A model generated the notes under the pieces. It searched no databases. It saw nothing but the letters and a program-made list of their open reading frames with translations, and was not told where the DNA came from. Shown here in pieces: positions 10,701 through 23,310 of a DNA stretch of 64,000 nucleotides; position 1 is the stretch's first letter, and every line of letters starts with the position of its first letter. Both the position numbers and the translations under genes were made by a program. The DNA comes from Stratiolaelaps scimitus (lineage: Eukaryota > Arthropoda > Arachnida > Mesostigmata > Laelapidae). Location: contig JABWDB010000004.1 of NCBI GenBank assembly GCA_019614645.1, positions 13,826,001 through 13,890,000 on the forward strand, given 5' to 3'.

Positions 10701-12959
10701 TTAGGCGATCTATGTTGATGTTAATAAATACGTGAAAGTCTATGAGAGCCCTCTCAAAGGCGGTTCTGTCGAGCCATGTTCATAAACATTATATATATAT
10801 ATATATAGGGTATATGCAAAATAGCATTATACACCGTTGAGTATACTAAGTATGTCACGTAAGTATGGTATAAAGGATGAAGAAAATGGGTTCTACAGAA
10901 AATGCTTAAATCCATTAATTATTATATGCTATAAAAAAAGTCGAGTCCGCCAGGATTCGAACCTGGAATCTTCTGATCCGTAGTCAGACGCGTTATCCAT
11001 TGCGCCACGGACCCGCTATGCTCGTCGAGCTGTAGCCGTCACTTCGTACATTACACTTCTTTGTTAACTTGCAACCATGAGATTGCAACAGGACTGGAAC
11101 CCTGATCTGAATTCTTTCGTATTTCCGATGAACCATTTATCAAGAAAATGAACAATAATATGACATATTCATAGCCGCTTTATTCCGTAATAAAATAAAA
11201 ATGTTTAGTTTATCAAACAATCGACTAGAGCTCGTTCGGCGGGACGAGCAATGAAACTCTGCCGGCGTTTGAGTTACGAATTCGTTCAAATCACGATAAC
11301 AAACGTCGGTGTTGGCTACCTCTACCGCCTGATCCGATTCTCCCCCGGTGTGATAACAGAGTTCTCTGTCTGCATGCCCAAATTGCGTTCCGTAAATCAT
11401 ACTGTTACGAACGTGTTGAACGAATAAATCATGCATTCGCCTTCACGGTGCGCCAATCTGGGAGCGGGCGTAGAAGCAAGCAATGTTCTCGGATGACTGC
11501 GTTTGCTGTTATAAAGGCGACGCTTGATGTTATATGCGTTGCAATATGTTCACTTATTATGATATTTTGAGTCTAGAACACCCTTTGGAAGTCGGTAGGT
11601 ACAAATAAAGCTATTTCATTCGTTAGTTTCATATTATTGTCAACCCTGAATGATAACAGGCAGTCGTGAAGTGTTGGCATTGTGCCGCGTCGGTGGTTCA
11701 GTGGTAGAATACTCGCCTGCCACGCGGGTGGCCCGGGTTCGATTCCCGGCCGACGCAGATTGTTTTTTTGTTAATTTTTATAAATGGTAAAGCCGTATAG
11801 GGACGTTTTCTTTATTTTCTTATTGCGGGTCCAAGTGACTTTATCCTATTTCTATTCAACTCGAATTAATTCCAAATAAAACAGTTCGTTTCAGTGCAAA
11901 CTGAATTGTATTTTTATTTGAATACAGATAATCACACACCTCTGCTGGTACTTGAAACAAGCCAACTTGGCTCATTAAAAAATATAATGGTAAAAAAAGT
12001 AACCTCCTCTCCAGGGCTAAACCCCGGTATCTGCACCGTCATAGGCGGCTATGACAAGCACTACACCACAGGATAAGGAGGTGTCTCGCCTTTTGACTTA
12101 ACTATCTCGGCCGCAGCAGCATACAGAACACATCAGACAGAGCTTGCCTCTATGTATAGTATGCGAATATAATAAAACCTCTCTCAGAATTCTATTCTTA
12201 GGTCACATATAGAATTTCCGATGAACCCAAACATGGTTGACAAACAACATCTGCTGATTAATTTGAAATATCTTTGATGGCCTTAAAGTGGTATTGATTT
12301 TGCTTGTGAACGCCACTCACAATCTTCTTTCAATCCCGGACACAGTTATGATGGAATTGTTAAAAATACTTATGCCAAAATGTACAATACCATTATATAT
12401 ATATATATATATTGTTCGGCTAACGGCAACGGTGTCTTCCTGTGGGCTTTTTCATTCCTACCTAGTTTTTACACACATGACTCTCGAATGCATTCAATGT
12501 TATTTTTTTCAATGAAAAATGGAAAAGTTCCCAAAAATTTGGCATAAACAGCATCAAAGTTTCCTTGGTTCCCCATGACGAGTGCTCTCATTTTCTACAC
12601 CCACCCTATGTATTAGACGTTCTTGTAATGGTATACGTCGTATGTTCTATCTGACAAACACAAGGACAATCTGTTGTGTTTCACAGGACGAGTTGCGGCT
12701 AACCTCGTCAACTTCGGTTGGAGCCGGGAGGGCAGACGGTCGAAAGACACCGCTAACGGCACGAGACGTCGAGCGCGACCGAGGCAAGCCGCTGACGAAG
12801 TACGAACGAAACATGATGATCTTCAACTGGCTGCACAATCTCGATGAAGATGGAGATAGCACCTTGGCTGCGCCGCCACCCTTTGACCTACCATCGGCCA
12901 GCGGCAGCGGTAACAGCAGTAACGGTGGACAGCAGCACCCGGTCCAACAGGCCGCATAG
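1781..12959 (+). CDS. Unidentified multi-exon gene, 3' four exons
   Basis: Four exons join in one reading frame: about 1781-2225 (pyrimidine-rich acceptor ending gtag; donor CAA|gtgagt), 2831-3050 (donor gtaacg), 6764-6936 (donor gtaacg) and 12687-12959 (stop TAG). Phases agree at every junction (0, 1, 0). The visible part is about 370 residues and the start codon is not identified. Exon 1 is Gly/Ala/Ser-rich and disordered-looking (GGCCGGGGGG). Exon 2 is acidic and Ser-rich. Exon 3 is a basic amphipathic helix (FTAADLVRSVNKKVRQMYIR, then RRLLSTYKALERL). Exon 4 has the block KPLTKYERNMMIFNWLHNLD followed by a Pro/Ser/Gly/Gln tail. Exons 3 and 4 look like the conserved core. I do not recognise the family and give no function. 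Introns of about 0.6, 3.7 and 5.75 kb hold six tRNA genes. An AATAAA at about 13314 could end the transcript. The exon 2 donor could instead be gtgggt at 3084, also phase 1; I prefer 3051 as the stronger donor. Confidence 0.65.
2285..2312. repeat. (GA)n microsatellite
   Basis: An uninterrupted AG/GA run grades into GAAA units, inside the intron just after the first recognised exon of the unidentified gene. Confidence 0.9.
3051..5412. other. Intronic sequence, no other gene seen
   Basis: This is the first part of the intron between the second and third recognised exons. It contains a (TAA)n run near 4500-4528, a GC-rich patch about 4650-5150 with a long G run near 5120-5139, and a GAT-repeat near 5338-5361. 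The ORFs in it overlap on both strands and none has splice-compatible or family support. Confidence 0.5.
5413..5484 (-). tRNA. tRNA-Pro-AGG: tRNA-Pro (AGG)
   Basis: A 72-nt cloverleaf on the minus strand. The acceptor GGCTCGT pairs with ACGAGCC, discriminator C. The anticodon stem CTCGC/GCGAG closes loop TTAGGGT (anticodon AGG). The T arm is CCGGG-TTCAAAT-CCCGG. A run of six T follows on the minus strand as a Pol III terminator. It lies antisense in an intron of the unidentified host gene. Confidence 0.96.
5888..5960 (+). tRNA. tRNA-Ala-AGC: tRNA-Ala (AGC)
   Basis: A 73-nt cloverleaf: acceptor GGGGGTG/CACCTCC with discriminator A, D arm GCTC/GAGC, T arm CGGGG-ATCGATA-CCCCG. The anticodon loop TTAGCAT gives AGC. 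The anticodon stem CTCGC/GGGAG has a G30-G40 mismatch; a C in place of that G would pair perfectly. T-rich sequence follows. It lies in the same intron as the Pro gene, on the opposite strand. Confidence 0.93.
6937..7812. other. Intron start, no gene seen
   Basis: Intronic sequence after the third recognised exon. ORFs that run on past the gtaacg donor, such as the one to 7176, are read-through of the exon and not separate genes. Confidence 0.5.
7813..7894 (+). tRNA. tRNA-Ser-AGA: tRNA-Ser (AGA)
   Basis: An 82-nt class II tRNA: acceptor GCAGTCG/CGACTGC with discriminator G. Anticodon stem CAGA/TCTG closes loop CTAGAAA (anticodon AGA). A long variable arm (TTGGGGTCTCCCCGC) precedes the T arm with GTTCGAATC. 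Terminator TTTTTT follows about 5 nt downstream. It is nested in the last large intron of the host gene. Confidence 0.96.
8100..9850. other. GC-rich intronic island, no supported ORF
   Basis: This stretch is visibly richer in GC and CpG than its surroundings. It has a (CT)n tract at 8259-8279, GA-rich repeats near 9598-9624 and CAA/CAG-like repeats near 9640-9680. Overlapping ORFs occur on both strands but none resembles a protein family. It could be an alternative promoter or first exon, which I cannot show. Confidence 0.35.
10396..10509 (+). tRNA. tRNA-Leu-CAA: tRNA-Leu (CAA) with 30-nt intron
   Basis: Acceptor GTCAGGA/TTCTGAC with discriminator A. The anticodon CAA is at 10430-10432. The intron 10434-10463 sits directly after position 37, as in other animal tRNA-Leu-CAA genes. 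Its 3' part contains TTGAG, complementary to CTCAA of the anticodon loop, so the precursor can form the bulge-helix-bulge-like fold cut by the tRNA splicing endonuclease. A class II variable arm (CCTCTCAGGAGG) and T arm GGGTTCAAATCCC follow, then a run of T. Confidence 0.95.
10942..11014 (-). tRNA. tRNA-Arg-ACG: tRNA-Arg (ACG)
   Basis: A 73-nt cloverleaf on the minus strand. Acceptor GGGTCCG pairs with CGGACTC (one G-T wobble), discriminator G. Anticodon stem TCTGA/TCAGA closes loop CTACGGA (anticodon ACG). The T arm is CCAGG-TTCGAAT-CCTGG. A T run follows on the minus strand. It is antisense to the host gene intron. Confidence 0.96.
11687..11757 (+). tRNA. tRNA-Gly-GCC: tRNA-Gly (GCC)
   Basis: A 71-nt cloverleaf: acceptor GCGTCGG/CCGACGC with discriminator A, anticodon loop CTGCCAC (GCC), T arm CCGGG-TTCGATT-CCCGG. 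A seven-T terminator follows within a few bases. It is the last of six tRNA genes in the introns of the host gene. Confidence 0.97.
12003..12081 (-). pseudogene. tRNA-like fold, probable tRNA pseudogene
   Basis: On the minus strand a 7-bp acceptor-like stem (CCTCCTT/GAGGAGG) encloses TGTGGTGTAGTG, similar to a D-arm/A-box. An anticodon-arm-like GCCG-CCTATGA-CGGT follows, then a T-arm-like CCGGG-GTTTAGC-CCTGG. The T loop lacks the canonical TTCRA, so the B box is broken, and no clear D stem forms. It looks like a decayed tRNA or a tRNA-derived repeat. Confidence 0.4.
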
Positions 12960-14381
12960 GGGGCGACACTCAACGGCGCGGTGAAGCAGAGCGAACGGAC
13001 ACTGTGATGGCCGTCAGGCTAAGCAAGCACACCACGTCAGAGAAAGAGGCCAGTGAACTTGCACAAGGTCACCCAAGAGACTAAGGCGTAGCCAATGAAG
13101 GCCAGGATCAGCGGCAGGCCCGCATCGTCATCACAATCGGTCAAGATACAGGTCGTTTAGGTTCGACGGGATGCACTACCAGAATCCAAAGCAATTATAG
13201 GACCAATCCTGAGGTATAGCACAGGCGAAAACGAGCTTTCAGGACACGTTTTCTTGACAATATCGCTGAATATATTTCCTTTTCGCCAAGTAGTAGTTGT
13301 CAAATGTTCGTCAAATAAACACTAAACGAAAGCAAATTGAACGATTAAAGCTACTTAATTTAGCGGGGAAAAACTCATGGTCTGATGATGACAACGATCG
13401 AGTGAAAATTCTCTCTATTTTGAGATTGCGTAAAAGGTTTGTAGACTTATATTACATGATTACGATGGTTGCGCCATATTTAGACGAGGAGCAAGTCTGT
13501 CTTGAGAATATACAAAATAGTTATTTCTCATTTTAGTGGTTTCTTGCAATGTCATGTCGCAGTTCGGTTCAATCTGAATGCTTAGCTGATAAAAGCAGTA
13601 CAAGTGTCGAGTTTATTTATATGACACAAATTAATTACGAAGTCCATATATATATATAAATATATATACTAATTAAATATGGAGCTGGACGTGTTCCAGG
13701 CCACCAATGCGGACCGTCACGAGCTCTGAAGGCGTCCGAAATACATGCTCACAAAGTCGAAACAATACGATATTGTTACAAGGTAAAAAGGGTCCTTCTC
13801 CTTAGTATCGGAGGAGAAGTGGTCCCCGAAAGAAAATGAATGGCCATGTCCGGTGTCACTGTGCAAATGCAAGCGTTTACGTATATGACCTATATAAACA
13901 AACAAATCATTCAACCAACACACTCAATCTATATATTATTGTACAATTGCTCAGAGATACGCTATGGTCACATATCCTCGAAGATACTCATCTGCTCTAG
14001 TTCATTGTAACGAAACTAGCGACTCTCTAGGCGCTTCGATTATAGAATAGCAGTTGGCCAGTCATGAACGGCTAACCCTACGCAAATAAATACAACAGTT
14101 ATTGTTTTAGCAGACTAAAGACATGATACTTGCCCACGTTATTTTGAAGCCCAAAGATAAAACTGTTTGAGTTGCTTGCGTTTTTGAAGACTAACTAATG
14201 GTTGACAGAGAAAAAATACAATATATCTCACACTATAATCTCCTTATTATAGACAGATGTACCATATTTACATTCAAAACAGATGGTGGCCAATCAAGCT
14301 GCTAACGGTGCCATCGATCGCTGCCCTTAGGTTTACTGGCGATCGTTAAAGAAGCTACCTCACAGAGGCGATACCCACCAT

Positions 14382-14416
<35 letters not shown>

Positions 14417-15522
14417 TTCAAAACTGCGAACCTCACTCGAGCATGTAACTATGGTCGAATTTCACACTCAGTAGCTATGCGCGGGCGCAAAAGCCATATC
14501 AGGAGATTGGGCGAGAAGGTTGTCAATATACATACACATCATTTTGGTGTCGATTCTCATGCGGAAGTTCCAAGTTCCCGTTGGGAACGAAATGCCCGCA
14601 AGCATCCACAATCGACACACACACAAACACACATAGAGGCCGCGTGTACGTACGTGTAACCGCGCCTACAATACACTATAATAGCAAGACTAAAGAAAAA
14701 AGCACCTCTCGTTCTCAACAACTAACCAGAATTTTCCGGTGACCTCACTCACAAGCGGGATTTCTTAAAATGCTAACCAATACGAGGGTCGGTTCAAGGT
14801 GCCCCGTGGGTATCAAAGTACATAAGTAGGAGTCACAGTATGATTTATCATGTTATAGAGACTAATGTAGTTGCGTGAGAAGAGAAGGCTGCGGCAGGGA
14901 AGACGCAACCGCCGACTCCTCTGGGCAAATAGCATTTTTTCATCATCATTCAACGTAGACGATCGTATCAATAACAACAATTTTGACAACAAATCATACA
15001 TGAACATAGCAAATATACTCAGGTCATTCTAGCAGAACTCGCGGAAGAAGCGAATGAAGGTGGCGCCTATCACCTTGTCTACAGAGGTGAGCCATATACA
15101 GACATATAGATGCTTTGTTTGTGGGGCGGGCTGTGGAAGGGGGTTGGTAAACCACAACAACATCTACAAACAATAATAATAATAATAACTAATAAACACG
15201 TAAATTAGATTATTAACAACACGAGGCATCTTCATCATATGCCACTAATGCGACTGTTAAGATGATGACGTCAAAGGATACCAACAAATAATTCAAAGCA
15301 AACACATGAGTGTTGAACGTCGCTGGCGTAACAGAATGTCACAGTAGTTTCGTGCTGAGGTGCGATGATCACCGTACTGATCGATCGATTGATGACAATT
15401 CCGCATTGCTCTCAATATCAAGTCATCTATCATTGATATAGCGACAGGTGTAAACAGCCTCTAGCTACGGATAATAATGATTCTGGTAAACATGGCAGAA
15501 GATATTTCATAGGTAACACATC

Positions 15523-15708
<186 letters not shown>

Positions 15709-17593
15709 GCCTCTAGTCTACTAAAGGTATTTAGACATTAGAGTGAAACAACAACAGCAGCAACAACAACAACTCCTCATCATGTGTTAATGTTATTATG
15801 ATGGCGATTATTATTACTATGATTATGCATTAATAGGTACAAAATTAAAATGTACGCTCATACGGTTGTTGTATTGTTGCGAAAGGAGGTACGTGTGCGC
15901 GGTTGGCATGCAACAGTTGAATGACCAAACATCATTAAGCGACAAATAGCTGCTATATACGAAGACGGGACACATGTTGGAGATCCACAATTGAATTTAG
16001 AAGCTTAAGCGAACATTTGTGAAGCGGAGACGTTTGTATATAGGATCTCCACTTGATCTCAAAGCCTAGATTTAGGCTGAGTCCTCATCTTAACGCACCT
16101 CATTTCGCAGATGTTCTGAGAGTATGTTACAGAGATGAATTTCGGTGTGGATATCCCTCGAGAAGATCTAGCGTATAGTATCAGATGGTTGGAAAGCTTA
16201 AAGGGATCATATCAGATGTCTGAAATCCTCGACCAAAACCTTCCTTAATATCGATAAAAAAATCACACAAGTTAAATTAGATATTAAGATATTCCGCAAA
16301 AATGTGATCTGATTAAAAGGACGGGACAACAAGCAGAGGGAGGAAAGACAGAGATATAATTTGGGTTAATCGTATTAACGAGCAGTTGACGATAAGGAAA
16401 CATTTCATATATAATGTATCTGCATGTTTTGCATTATTGGAATATCATAGGTACGGCCATAGGATAACTTAGCAATTTCGGTGACATCATCTAATACTCG
16501 TAAGCTACATGAGTGAGATAAATAAAGCAGGAAAAAAGAGAGAGAGATAGAGGGAGTTCTGAAATGTTTCAGATAAAGCGGTGATAGTCGATAAGGAGAT
16601 CAATTCAACCGTTGTTTACAGACACCGAGGAACAACGTAGTGGCGCCATCATCGGGTCCTCAGCTAACTGTGTCAATCCTGATTGTCCTTCGTTCGGTGG
16701 TAGCAGCAGGCTCGGCTCGGCACAGTCGGCCGAGTGGAACTAACGGCGAAATCGACACAATTTAGACAGATGAAGCAAATATATATATATATATATATAG
16801 AATGCAGCCTGCCGCTCGTGTTCGAGGCAAGGGCGACAAACAATTGTTCAATTATTCTATGTTGCCGAGATGTGCTTATCCTGATTAAATTCCCAAAGAA
16901 AAAAAACACGTGGAAGAACTACAACAAAATTACCAGCCCTTTTTGCTATAGCAATCTTTCAAAGTAGTGCTTGCTTCGGATTACAACGCCATTCTCCACA
17001 TCCATCTCCACATACCGTGAGATAAGGCTCAAAACGTCCGAACTGGTAACCGGCCACTGCCACTACCATTTGGATTGTGGATGGGGATTCCTTAATGAAG
17101 GATTAGAAAGTCGTCTGGTGCGTTCTCTTGTCAGCCGCAGCAGTGGCACGTGCAGTCTCGCCCAACGATACCTAGAATGAGTATTCATATTGATTTCAGA
17201 TCGGCAAATCATGACAACGGGTGACAAACCGGATTGGTCATGGATAGGTTGAACGAGTAATGATTTTTTCTAAACCTCATGCGATGTTTAAAGGTTGCTC
17301 TCTCAAACGATCAACCAGCGAAGCAAGCAACTAAATGGGCCAAAGATTCAACTGTCCAATGCTTTATTGTCGTCGTCCATAATTGTACCTAACATTATAC
17401 AGCAGGTAGAGGAGATGATGACGAAGAAACGAAACACCGGCGTTGCAAATATAAACAAATTACAGTATTATATATACAAACTTAGCTAGCCGATGAATAT
17501 ATATATATATATATATATATATAAACAACTAACACACACATCTCTGAGAATAGAAGACAAGCGATGACATAAGATGAAAGCTGGGGTTAACTC

Positions 17594-17717
17594 GGAAGAG
17601 GTGGCCAAGGTGACCCCGATATGTCGTCGTGGTAAAATCAAAAGCGGTTTAGTTTAGTAATACCTGAATGGTTCGGATCCAAGGCCTGTCGCATAGGCGA
17701 CCAGCTGAAAGTCACCT
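17594..17717. repeat. Dispersed repeat copy 1
   Basis: It shares a diverged core with 47584-47687: AGTAATACCT, then AAGGCCTGTCGCATAGGCGA against AAAGCCTGTCAGATAGGCGA, then CAGCTGA.GGTCA-like sequence. Probably an old interspersed element of unknown class. Confidence 0.55.
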
Positions 17718-20700
17718 CAAATAATGTTTTCTCTTATATGGGATAAAAGCGAACAATGACCGCGATCATCCAAAGGGGGCCATGTTCAAAAAAGACCTCG
17801 GCAATTATAACCAAAGACGCAACACGGTTGGCGAGAACATCAACTCATGATTGATTGAAGGATTAATGGCGATAACAACAATATAATTACGTGGAAGAAA
17901 ATGAAAGTGAATGGGTAAAGGTAAATAGTGGACGAGTAAATAGGAGACACATGCATACACACACACACACAAATAATAATAATAAAAGCGACGACGTTAA
18001 TTATGACAAAACGGACTATGACGATCCTCATTAACGCATGATGCGTTTGTTTTGTTCTCTGTCGACGCCTTTGTTTATTCGCGTTTTCCATCCACCTCGC
18101 GTTTCTTCTAAACCCATATCGCCATACGCCATGTTAGAGGAGAACAAAGGAAGGCTTTGAAAAAAACAAGAGCAGGAACAAGAGACAACAATAACTATGA
18201 TGGCAACAAGAACAACAACAATCTTGTTATTAGCTGCTACAAACTTTCGACCAGGCGGCTCTATCTGCTGCGCACAGGCAAACGAGACGTGTTTGTGCAC
18301 CTTCGAGTCGCAGCAGTCGACAACAGAGATTGAGCGCTGAATCATGCAGACTGTCAATAGCAACATTATGAATCGGCGAGGCGCAATGAATAAAAGATGT
18401 TGGGACGACAGCGTTAAAACGGACATTCGATTGTGTTCTCATTATTAGGTTAAGTGAGCAGGATGATTGGGTGGGATAAACGATCAACGAACGCGAGAGC
18501 CGCTTCGGGTTCCCATGAGCGCCAAGCACGCGGAAATGAAATGTAGCAAGGACGGGCCGGAGCAGGACCCATATTTGAAAATAGATAGATGATAATCACA
18601 CCTAACGTCCTCCACTTTTTGTTTCACACTGCTAACTGATGAAATCTCTCAGCGGCAGTCGTTTATAGACTAGATGCTTCCTTGCATATTCCACTGAACG
18701 TGACGACTCGGACCAGTTGAGCAACTTCGATACGCTAATAGGTGGATAATGTATTCTCGTTGAGAGCATCATCCTATTTTCTGACGTAAGCCAATGGATA
18801 AGATAGAATCGCCCCGTGGCAAGCTACTATTACTTTAATAGTCAATGAAATCTGAGCCCGGCTCGATAAGGTGTGATATTGTGAAAGTGCTAGTGGTGAC
18901 GCTTAAGATCGTATAGGCATCTTTAAATAGTTGGCACTATTGTCGTTCACGAAATGGGTCTCGCAATGTTTCCTTCCTTGCAAAATACAAAAATTGTCGG
19001 AACATTTGACTTGAGAGACCCTACTAGTGAATTTTGCGAACAATTTCAATGATATTACATAGAACTCGTCCAATGGTATCGCTGCAGTGATTCGGTCAAA
19101 GTTAGCACACGTTTCTCGCAAGTGTCCTCGTAAACCAGCTACAAATTTCTCGCGGTTCTCATTTGTACTTCTATCGGAAGCTGTATATTATATCCTGAGT
19201 GTTCTCCAGCGTTATCTTGAGAATCTACAGCAGCAGTTGAAATCATGTTTACTATTGTATGGCTAGCTTGTGTACCAGTTGATTGAGCGGTGGCTATCAA
19301 TAACCGTCCACCAGTGATGATCTTTTATGATCCACTGCTCTGCAGCGAACGGTATGTTTTTCTACAATTGAATCGCGCCAGCGTTGACTACGTCTCGAAA
19401 TCTCGGCTTCCTAGCAGAGATTAGCGATCGTGCTGATACAGGTACCACGTACGTCACAGAGATAACTAATCGCTATCTATCACTACCACTGCTGTGTTCA
19501 TTTGAAACGGTCCCTATCATTTGGCAAGTGGTGAGAGCGGAGGCCAGGGCTTTAAGGTGAATAACCACCCCTTGCACAATACCAATAATGATAATATCTT
19601 AATTTTTGCACGGAAACAATAATACCAATAGCTATAATAACGTTCTTCCGAAGTTCTGATTCACATTATATATTTCCAAGCGTTACCTCGTGCTCGTCTA
19701 ATTCGATATTTGTTTGATTGTTGATACATTTGTCATCGTTGTTAATTGGAAGAGATAAATAAATGCTGTATATAAATCAGTGACGTCTGTGGGATCAAAA
19801 CAGGCAAAACATTTTTAGATGCAACTATCAGCTAGATATTGGAACCAATTTAGTATGACGTAGTATGGAATGTTCTTGTTATTATTATTATTATTATTAT
19901 TACTAGTAGTAAGCTAATCGAGTATGACGTTTATCGATGAACTTGATTGAACAAATAGAACAACCTCATCGCCATACAACTTTTGCTGCATAAATGCTGT
20001 GAAATGTAGAGAGTTCGGACTTCCTAAACTCTTCCTATAGTTTGTCTCTTTCAGCCTTGATACAGCCTACAATTTGTCTGTATGAAAGCATTCATACACA
20101 CCTTTCGGTGTCTGATATTGCAGAAAAATAATATTTCCCAATTTCCATTTAATCTATGTTTACACCCGGGTTTCAAGTCACCCGTGTGACTTATACAACC
20201 GTAATAGCACATCCACGTCAGGTGATTTCTCAATATCGAAACAAGCCATGAATATTATAGCAGCCTCCTCAACGAGTTATGACGACCAGCATGGTAAGGA
20301 ACATCAAGGCTCCCGTTCGTCGATGTTGTTGCAATGTTGATATTGACGTCCAATGGGGACTACTGCGTGCCCAGTGAAAATCGCGCCTCGTTGGCACCCT
20401 GCCTTCGACACCGGCTGCACACGTTCTTACCAGACGATCGGTGAGCCAGCCGATGCGGTCAATTCCTTCGGATCGCCCTCACCCCGTCGGTGTGTCAGCC
20501 CTTCCCATTTGCAGCTGTTCAGAGCACGGTAAGAAGGCGGGTCCGAGCTGAACAGACGGCAACAACAGCCCAAACAATGGCCATTACCATATCGAACATG
20601 TTCGCATTGGCTACAACCAGCTGGCAGAGCTGTACTGCCTCGGGGCAGCGGCCATGCCCCTTAGTCAAGTGTTCTTCCATTGTTATTTTTATCGATCACG

Positions 20701-22768
20701 ACCCTGTTGTTACTGTTGTAGATTAGTAACGAATTAATCCGAATTGATTAGTTCCACATTCACTCAGTGTTGTGAATAATAATAGATCGTCGACAATTCG
20801 AGACGCTGAAGTCAAGGTGGGTGAGAACGTGCCTGTGTGAGTGGAGTTAGAACGAGGTGAAGTTTTCAGAGAAAGTTGTTTCACATTGGCACTTGTTGAT
20901 TCGCTATTTGACTAGGCTGCTAGTTAAATATATATATATAAATGAGATGCTTGTTTTGGATTCGTTTGTGTGTAGATCATTTCGAACACTCAGAACATTC
21001 TCATCCTGAGGCGATACTTTTTGTCATGAACATAGAATCCCTACTAATTCCTAAAGAGGACTAAGAAAAATGCCCACATCTCTCTGTGCGATAGAACCAG
21101 CTGATCTATTAGAGTCGGTCAAACAGGTGACCCTGCCAGATCATATCCAGCACACCCGAGTGATACACAGCATCCATATGATGAGTCACGAGAGGTAGAA
21201 AGACAGAGAGAGAGAAAGAAAGAGCGTCACGTTCAAATGTTCACATATTATAATACCACCGGCCGTCACGGAACAATAACACTACTGCGCCGTTCTGTAG
21301 CATGTCAGCTAACTATGGTGACATCAGTGCTGTCCACACGCTTCGCTTAGATTTGCGTTCATCTGTATCTTTCATACGGTGGTCCAACGCCAATGACCAT
21401 ATCTGCATCGAGTACCTGCTTGCTCCCTGTGCCCTTATCACCATCAGTGATATGATCTATATCAGCATTTATCAATTTACGTAGTTCGCCGACAATAGCT
21501 ACAAGCCACATCTAAGTGTGGCTGCTCCAACAGCGCTTCTGCTATATAGCTGTCTATCATACGACCGATTATGTTCCGTAGATTATCTCGACGAGATTAG
21601 ATACGACCGCATGTGGCCTGCACGATTAGTTGCGAATGTAGCATTCGTTCGCTGATAGCGACGTCAGCCTCATCGGGTTATCTCAGCGACGCCTTGCCGT
21701 ATCACATCTCATACGAGTGCCATATCGCCTCGCACGTTATCGTTATCGTCGACCACCACTACTCGAAGTAGTGGTGCGAGCAACAAAAAAAAATAACACT
21801 ACGAGCGATCGCGTATGGCTCCTTTTTGTGTCATCGTTCCGTGTCGACCGGAATTGACGCGCCGCGAGGATAATGAGACCAGTCTAGAAGAAGTACCTTG
21901 TAGTAAGCGCCTTTGCTAGATATCACATATTCCGAGGCGTCCTATACGGTAGCATCGCTATATGGCTCGCCTCTTACTCTCTATTGCGACAGCTATTGAG
22001 ATTAATGTGCACACGTCAGTACGCCGCCAGTATGAACGCGGACACAGGACGGCCGGGCACGTAAACGGGTGGATGATCTTGAATCGAGTGAGAAAGTGGG
22101 TTGCGTCGCTTGGCCTCTGCTCTGCAGACGGACACAGCGGCTGGGGGCGTCTCGAATTGTTTCTCACTGCTTGATGACGACTAGTGTCACGGGTACACGG
22201 CCAGTGGTCGGTGGCTACGTGCGCGGATATACGGGTAATGCTGCAAAACGGGGTATCCTCTTCCGTTGTTGGTGGTGACAAACAAGCACTTTGTATGTCT
22301 GCTTCCTCGTCTGACGAAATATGAGGATAAGGAACGAGCAACTGCTGGCTGGCAGCGATAGACCGAGATGACACCAGACATGGTTCTCCCAACAGATGAT
22401 AAGATAATATGAGACATAGAGTATATATGAAAGATGACTGCTATAATTCAGAATCTTCATCATGTATATATATATATATATATATTGACTGGTTGTACAT
22501 GAATCGAGATCAGAGAAGCAGAGCAGATAACGTTCTGCGTAATCTAGTATTAATAAAAAAACTAACTGACCTCGACCTATAATACTGCATTGTCTATACG
22601 GAGGAAGGCGCATTTGATACACACTCTGCTGACCGTGAGTTCTATCATCACGGGATAGATTTTCATTACTTCCAACATAAATTTAATCGGATTACTATTT
22701 TCATCGATTGCCCTGGGTAGCAGCCTCGCCGCCACAAGTGCATCCACACAAAAGTTACGAAAACGTAC

Positions 22769-22840
22769 TGTCGTTAGCCTAAGCCAGTCCACTGGACTGT
22801 GACATTATGAGTAGTATTCCACCGGATTACCACTGAATCA
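22769..22840. repeat. Local direct duplication, copy 1
   Basis: About 70 bp starting TCGTTAGC(C/T)TAAGCCAGTCC and ending GGATTACCACTGAATCA recur at 22988-23055 with a few substitutions and a 4-bp difference. The spacing is about 220 bp, consistent with an ancient tandem duplication. Confidence 0.8.
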
Positions 22841-22987
22841 ATAAATATCAAGTGGTAAATAATAACAACTTCTACCTCAGAGTTAATTGACAATGCGCCC
22901 ACGTCACTCCGAGTGCGTCACTGGATTTTCGACAATCTACAATACTATTTTATTGAAAACAATCAGTTATCGAGACCACTTTACATA

Positions 22988-23055
22988 CTATCGTTAGCTT
23001 AAGCCAGTCCACTGCGACATTATGAGTAGGATTTCACAGGATTACCACTGAATCA
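22988..23055. repeat. Local direct duplication, copy 2
   Basis: Second copy of the 22769-22840 unit. It lacks the GACT/ACTG stretch next to CCACT and carries scattered substitutions. Confidence 0.8.
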
Positions 23056-23310
23056 GACCTAAGCCTTGTTATCTGGGTGTCAGCTACCACCATGTCAGTG
23101 TATATAATGCCGATATTATTATATACCAGTAACCCCCGCTATGCTGCAAAGACAATGGAGTTAAAGTTGTTGTGACTTAATTACACTATTGCGGTTCAAT
23201 ATTGCGTAAGTAGCATACTTGTACGGGCACGTTTGTTTAACACAGTGCCAAGTACCTACCGCCAAACTTCTGAATCGAATTCTTACGTCCTGTTCGCGTA
23301 AACAGATTGA

